NCBI GenBank assembly: GCA_020342235.1
Contig: CP073215.1
Location: 930,001 to 994,000 of the forward strand
Direction of reading: 5' to 3'
From: Saccharomycopsis phalli
Lineage: Eukaryota > Ascomycota > Saccharomycetes > Ascoideales > Saccharomycopsidaceae
Length of the DNA: 64,000 nt
Below the pieces are notes generated by a model, which saw nothing but the letters and a program-made list of their open reading frames with translations, did no database searches and was not told the origin of the DNA. This document shows positions 60,371 to 64,000 of the stretch, piece by piece. The translations under genes were made by a program, and so were the position numbers. Every line of letters begins with the position of its first letter. Positions within the stretch are counted from its first letter, which is position 1.

Positions 60371-62755
60371 TTAGCTCCCGAACTTCGATACCATAAGACC
60401 CACAAGAACCACGCCGACAGCTGTAACTATGCTGGTCCGCGTGTTCTCTGGCTTCAAGAACATCCTACTCACACCCCCCAGCTTGTCCAAAAAACCCTTG
60501 CGGGGCTCCAACTCGTCGTCGATGTCCGTCAAGTCCTCAATGTCAGTCCCCATGTTGCTCGACCTGAGCCGGGTGAACGCCGGCGAAAACAAGCCGCACA
60601 ATGGCGATTGTGGCATGCTTGCCGACGCGAGAGACACGCTTGAAGACGACCGCGAAAGCAGATGCATTGTACCTCTTCGCGTGAGCACGTTCTCAGGCTC
60701 ATGCCACGACTGGTTAAGCTGCACCAGGAGTGCGTTTATCCGTTCGTCCTTGTGGGCCAAAGAGTCGCGGATCGTGGTGTTTTCGACTGTCAATTTCTCA
60801 ATCTGGCTGAGAAGGTGCTGGTACTTGAGATCCGCCTCATCATCCGCGTCATATGTGTCATACGTCTCAAACGTCTTCTTGGCGACATCCGTGATGACGT
60901 TGTTGCTCGCCGGCTTCAAGTCCTCGTCGCTCGCGTGTCCCGACATGACCTGCTTCACAGCTTTTAGCGGTGACCTGCTGGTCTTGCCCCGGTGCATGTT
61001 CATGTCGTCGTCATTGAGCGTTGACGAGTCGCTGTCGTTGTCGTTCAACTCCTTGCGGAACACCTTCTTGAATTCTGTCTGCACGTTTTTCTCTTTCATC
61101 TTTGTCTGTTCGTTTTCGTTATTCTTTAGCTCGACATTTTCCTTTTTCTTTTGCTCGACATTTTCCTTTTCCGTTTGCTTCTCCTTTTGCTCGACATTTT
61201 CCTTTTCCGTCTGCTTCTCCATTTCCTTCTCCTTTTCCATTTCCTTTTGCTTCTCCTTTTCCTCTTCTATTTTCCTCTCCTTTTGCTTTTCCTTTTCCAT
61301 TTCCTTCTCCCTCTCCCTCTCCTTCTCCCTCTCCCTCTCCTTCTCCCTCTCCCTCTCCTTCTCCCTCTCCCTCTCCTTCTCCCTCTCCATCTCCTTCTCC
61401 CTCTCCATCTCCTTCTCCCTCTCCATCTCCTTCTCCCTCTCCTTCTCCTTATTCTGATTTGCCTCAAGCTCAGTATATTTAATCTTCCATTCATTGAGCT
61501 CCTGTTGCGTCTTCTCGAGCTCGTTCCTGTTCCGATTATTCTCAACAACTACAGCATCAAGCTGTCTCTGGGTCGTCTCGCGCTTCTCCTTCAGCTGCTG
61601 GAGCTCTCCTTGCATCATGTCCACCCGTTCGTTGAGCTCTCCGAAGCTGGTGAGCAACTGCTGGTTTTCGGCAGTGACCTCGACATTTTTCCCATCAATC
61701 TCCGCCAATCGCGACTCGAATTCATCCTTCTTCTGCTGGTATTCTTTCTCAAATTTGCGTGTGAGCTGCTGTTCGTAGTCCTTGACTTTACTCTTGTTGG
61801 CCTCGTTCTTCTCGATTTCAATCTTCTTCAAGTTCTTGATGTACTTCTTCAAGAACTCCTCTACGCTTTTCAACTTCATCACCGAGTTCTTCGTGCAGTA
61901 GATCTCCGCAATCAACGTGCGGATCTGGAAGTCGAGATTGGACGACGTCGTCAAGTTGCTATTGATCGAGAGACCCGTCATCGAGTCGCTCTTGATGCCC
62001 AACACATGGTCCTCAAAGCTCGGCAAAATGTCTCCAAACAACCCAGAGTCAAACGCATTGCTCAAGATAGAGTTCTTTACCGAGCTCTCAATGATACCTA
62101 CAGACGGCTGGCTGGAAAGTGCACTGTCGCCAATCGGCACCACAAACGACCGTCCCAGCCCACCCAACGGTCGCATCAAAATATTCTCTACTCTTGCGCT
62201 GATCTTGCGGTGGTTTTGGTGGCTTTCAATGTCAAACCCCAAGTCTATTACGTCGCCCTTGTGGATTTCGGTAGGCTCACTATCTTTGTCGGACCCAATC
62301 TTCTCGTCGTTAACAAACGTGCCGTTCGACGAACCCAAGTCTTTGAGATATATCTTTCCACTGGCCATGTCGGCAAACAACTGCGCATGGTTCCGGGAAA
62401 GCACCCGAGAGTCAAAGTACCCATTTGTCGATGTAGGCTGGATTTTCGTCCCCGCAGGGCGGCCCAACTTCAACACTTCGGGATGGTACGGAACCACGAG
62501 CGACTTTCTTTCAAATGTGCCGTTTAAGGAAACAAGTATCAAGTTGTATTGTACCTGTGACCGGTCAATCGGGGCAGCAGTATTCTGTGGGTAAGGGTTT
62601 CTGCGGGACCGCGAGTTTGACCGGCGCCGGTTAGCTGCTCTGACACTACCCTCTGACGAGTGCAGCGCTGAGGACTTGTCTAGAGACTCATTGTTTAGTG
62701 CTTGAAAAAACTGATCTGTCAGGCTCTCTTGTGATGTGGCGATAGCAGGTGACAT
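60371..62755 (-). CDS. FAR10: FHA-domain tail-anchored protein (FAR10/VPS64-like)
   Basis: The 794-residue protein has an FHA domain (about 85-185; LKLGRPAG, SRNHAQLF, LKDLGSSNGTFVND). A long coiled coil with an Arg/Lys/Glu tandem repeat (REKERE, EKEMEK) follows, then a Ser/Asp-rich C-terminal part. A hydrophobic final segment (SIVTAVGVVLVGLMVSKF) forms a tail anchor. This matches Far9/Vps64 and Far10, ER-anchored Far complex (STRIPAK-like) members that act in pheromone arrest. The repeat tract lengthens it beyond S. cerevisiae Far10 (478). The second ATG (MSPAIATSQ) was chosen because upstream residues are not similar to the family. Confidence 0.83.
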   Translation of the reverse strand: MSPAIATSQESLTDQFFQALNNESLDKSSALHSSEGSVRAANRRRSNSRSRRNPYPQNTAAPIDRSQVQYNLILVSLNGTFERKSLVVPYHPEVLKLGRPAGTKIQPTSTNGYFDSRVLSRNHAQLFADMASGKIYLKDLGSSNGTFVNDEKIGSDKDSEPTEIHKGDVIDLGFDIESHQNHRKISARVENILMRPLGGLGRSFVVPIGDSALSSQPSVGIIESSVKNSILSNAFDSGLFGDILPSFEDHVLGIKSDSMTGLSINSNLTTSSNLDFQIRTLIAEIYCTKNSVMKLKSVEEFLKKYIKNLKKIEIEKNEANKSKVKDYEQQLTRKFEKEYQQKKDEFESRLAEIDGKNVEVTAENQQLLTSFGELNERVDMMQGELQQLKEKRETTQRQLDAVVVENNRNRNELEKTQQELNEWKIKYTELEANQNKEKEREKEMEREKEMEREKEMEREKEREREKEREREKEREREKEREREKEMEKEKQKERKIEEEKEKQKEMEKEKEMEKQTEKENVEQKEKQTEKENVEQKKKENVELKNNENEQTKMKEKNVQTEFKKVFRKELNDNDSDSSTLNDDDMNMHRGKTSRSPLKAVKQVMSGHASDEDLKPASNNVITDVAKKTFETYDTYDADDEADLKYQHLLSQIEKLTVENTTIRDSLAHKDERINALLVQLNQSWHEPENVLTRRGTMHLLSRSSSSVSLASASMPQSPLCGLFSPAFTRLRSSNMGTDIEDLTDIDDELEPRKGFLDKLGGVSRMFLKPENTRTSIVTAVGVVLVGLMVSKFGS
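61300..61445 (-). repeat. In-frame 18-bp REKERE repeat in the FHA protein
   Basis: The plus strand reads TTCTCCCTCTCCCTCTCC and close variants with CATCTC. On the coding strand it encodes REKERE and MEREKE units that continue the coiled coil. Confidence 0.9.
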
Positions 62756-63114
62756 TTGCTCTGAGAAAACTAGGCTTTGTAGAGCATACACTGGTTTCTG
62801 GTATCTTGCGCTGTGCTTCGTCTGCCTGAGAAAAGAAAAAAAAACTGGCGGTGCTGTCAAGGTCGTTCCCGATTAAACAACTGTACTCAAAATATTGCAC
62901 TAGCTGTACTGTCTTGCAATCAAGCAGGGTAAGCACTGATACTATGTCCGGGTAATATCGCATGGTAAGGTGGGAATTTTTCGTCAATATACACACACAG
63001 ACACGACAACGCTATTTATTTTAATAAATAATTTGTAACAGTTTTTTTTGGGGGTCAGCTCAGTTGTTTTCCCCTTACTATATACCATACTTTCCAGCAT
63101 CTCGTGTCCCCAAT
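62756..63114. other. Divergent promoter of the FHA gene and the right-edge gene
   Basis: About 360 bases containing a T-run near 63044 and A-tract near 62830. TATTTATTTTAATAAATAA at about 63013 is A/T-rich and close to both starts. No other element is recognised. Confidence 0.55.
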
Positions 63115-64000
63115 ATGGACCGCAACGCCGATGGCCACCAGTTTGTCGCGGATGGGCAATACCTTCCTAACCTGGGGAATTTCCAGTTCCAGCTGGGGGA
63201 AAACCCGCAGTTGGTGCAGTTCAATTCCCAGGGGTATGCCGGACAACCGCAGTTATCGGGCCAGTTACCAGTGGAATACCAGTATGGCAGTTCCAGCCAA
63301 ATGAGCTCCTCTTCCATGGAGCTCCCCACCCGGTATTCAAATCGTAAGTTTCGCTCATTCGCGCGTCGTTACTAACGTTTTAGCAGAGGAGGAGGTACAT
63401 ATGAATCAGGCATCGTTCTTTCCCCAGTTTCAGCAGTTTCCACAGAATCAGTTTTCTCAGTACATGCAGTTCCCGGCCTTTCTTAACCAGAACATGGACC
63501 AGAACATGGGCCAGAATATGAACCAGAATATGAACCAGAATATGAATCAGAATATGAATCAGAATATGAACCAAAATATGAATCAAAATATAAACCAAGC
63601 CCAGATGATGAACCAGAACCAGTTCATTGGCTACCCAGACCAACTGGTGCTGGTCAACATGAATGACGTAAACTTCAACCAGCAGTTCATGTCAGGGGTC
63701 GACCCGGCGTTTGGGTTTCCGCTAGACACCCTGTTGGTGTTGGATGACGAGCGGAAACGGCTGTTGGGCAGCGACACCCAGCAAAACAAAAAGCCAAAGC
63801 CGGGAAAGTACGAGATGTCAGACGACGTGCGGCTGGTGGTGCAGCGGGATATCCAGAAGTACAACGAGTTGGTCGAGCAGAAGAAGAAGGACAGTTTAAA
63901 CATTTTGCCGCAGTTCACGCCGAGCATTGTGAAGCCCCGAGTCGAGCGGGACTTAAAGGCCAAGAGCACCATACCAACCGGTGCGTTTGCTCCTGGGAAC
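63115..64000 (+). CDS. N-terminal part of a Gln/Asn/Met-rich protein, spliced (cut by right edge)
   Basis: Exon 1 (63115-63343) starts MDRNADGHQF and is followed by a 40-base intron. Exon 2 continues at 63384 and is open to the window end. The visible 281 residues are Gln/Asn-rich and include a MNQN tetrapeptide repeat (about 112-145, encoded by 12-bp units). A more complex basic segment follows (MSDDVRLVVQRDIQKYNELVEQK, KPRVERDLKAKSTIP). No domain is recognised. Gln/Asn-rich starts are frequent in transcription and RNA-binding factors, but that is not evidence here. The unbroken frame after splicing supports the intron. Confidence 0.7.
63344..63383 (+). other. 40-nt spliceosomal intron in the right-edge gene
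   Basis: Donor GTAAGT (63344-63349), branch point TACTAAC (63370-63376), acceptor TTTTAG (ending 63383). A CAG three bases downstream (ending 63386) would also keep the frame, so a one-codon alternative is possible. Without splicing the frame ends at the TAA in the branch-point motif. Confidence 0.9.
63487..63600 (+). repeat. In-frame 12-bp MNQN repeat in the right-edge gene
   Basis: CAGAATATGAAC and close variants recur about nine times and encode alternating Gln-Asn-Met-Asn. Confidence 0.9.

Noticed and set aside
61151-62527. 458-codon plus-strand frame with a Leu/Pro-rich start, opposite the FHA gene
   Set aside because: It arises from the reverse of the REKERE repeat and of the coding strand; no independent evidence.

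Overview
The window is nuclear chromosome from a budding yeast (Saccharomycotina). Nearly all genes are intronless and lie close together on both strands. The two introns found have canonical GTAAGT donors and TACTAAC branch points. Most products are recognisable fungal housekeeping proteins. Three signs point to a CUG-reassigned, probably CTG-Ser, lineage rather than to Saccharomyces. A complex I subunit gene (NUO24) and a RAC1 GTPase gene are present. CTG codons are absent from HSP60 (every codon read) and from SCL1. One CTG codon in SLA1 sits where the SH3 consensus has Ser. I cannot name the species.

Layout, 0-20 kb: a gene cut by the left edge, PIN2-like, a GGQ-domain mitochondrial release-factor-like protein, a YOR283W-type phosphatase, a small unknown protein, a small GPI protein, TPS1, TRL1 (tRNA ligase), CWC22 (splicing), SLA1 (endocytosis), NUO24, a flavin split-barrel protein and a probable TFB6. 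19-35 kb: SDS22, a SNA3-like protein, MYO1 (myosin II), an unknown protein built on an 8-residue repeat, SCL1 (proteasome alpha1, spliced), an unknown protein, and a haspin kinase with a KEN box. 35-50 kb: a secreted RlpA-like protein, an AtuA-family enzyme, a 2 kb stretch without a convincing gene, GET1, CKB1, the divergent mitochondrial pair JAC1/MAS2, RAC1, HSP60 and a FAA2-like acyl-CoA synthetase with a peroxisomal signal. 50-64 kb: a second small GPI protein, an ARG81-like zinc-cluster factor, a RhoGEF/PH/CNH protein with an apparent second C-terminal GEF/PH-like module, a SET-domain methyltransferase, a FAR10/VPS64-like FHA protein, and a spliced gene cut by the right edge.

Most of the longer intergenic regions hold a private minisatellite (units of 8, 11, 12, 13, 14, 15, 16, 17, 18, 23 or 43 bp). 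Several genes carry in-frame arrays of similar kind (SLA1, CWC22, the FHA protein, the zinc-cluster factor, the 8-residue-repeat protein and the right-edge gene). I saw no CRISPR array, rRNA, tRNA or intact mobile element. No dedicated new gene system stands out. The most unusual items are the double-module GEF, the repeat protein, the abundance of minisatellites and the roughly 40-nt introns.
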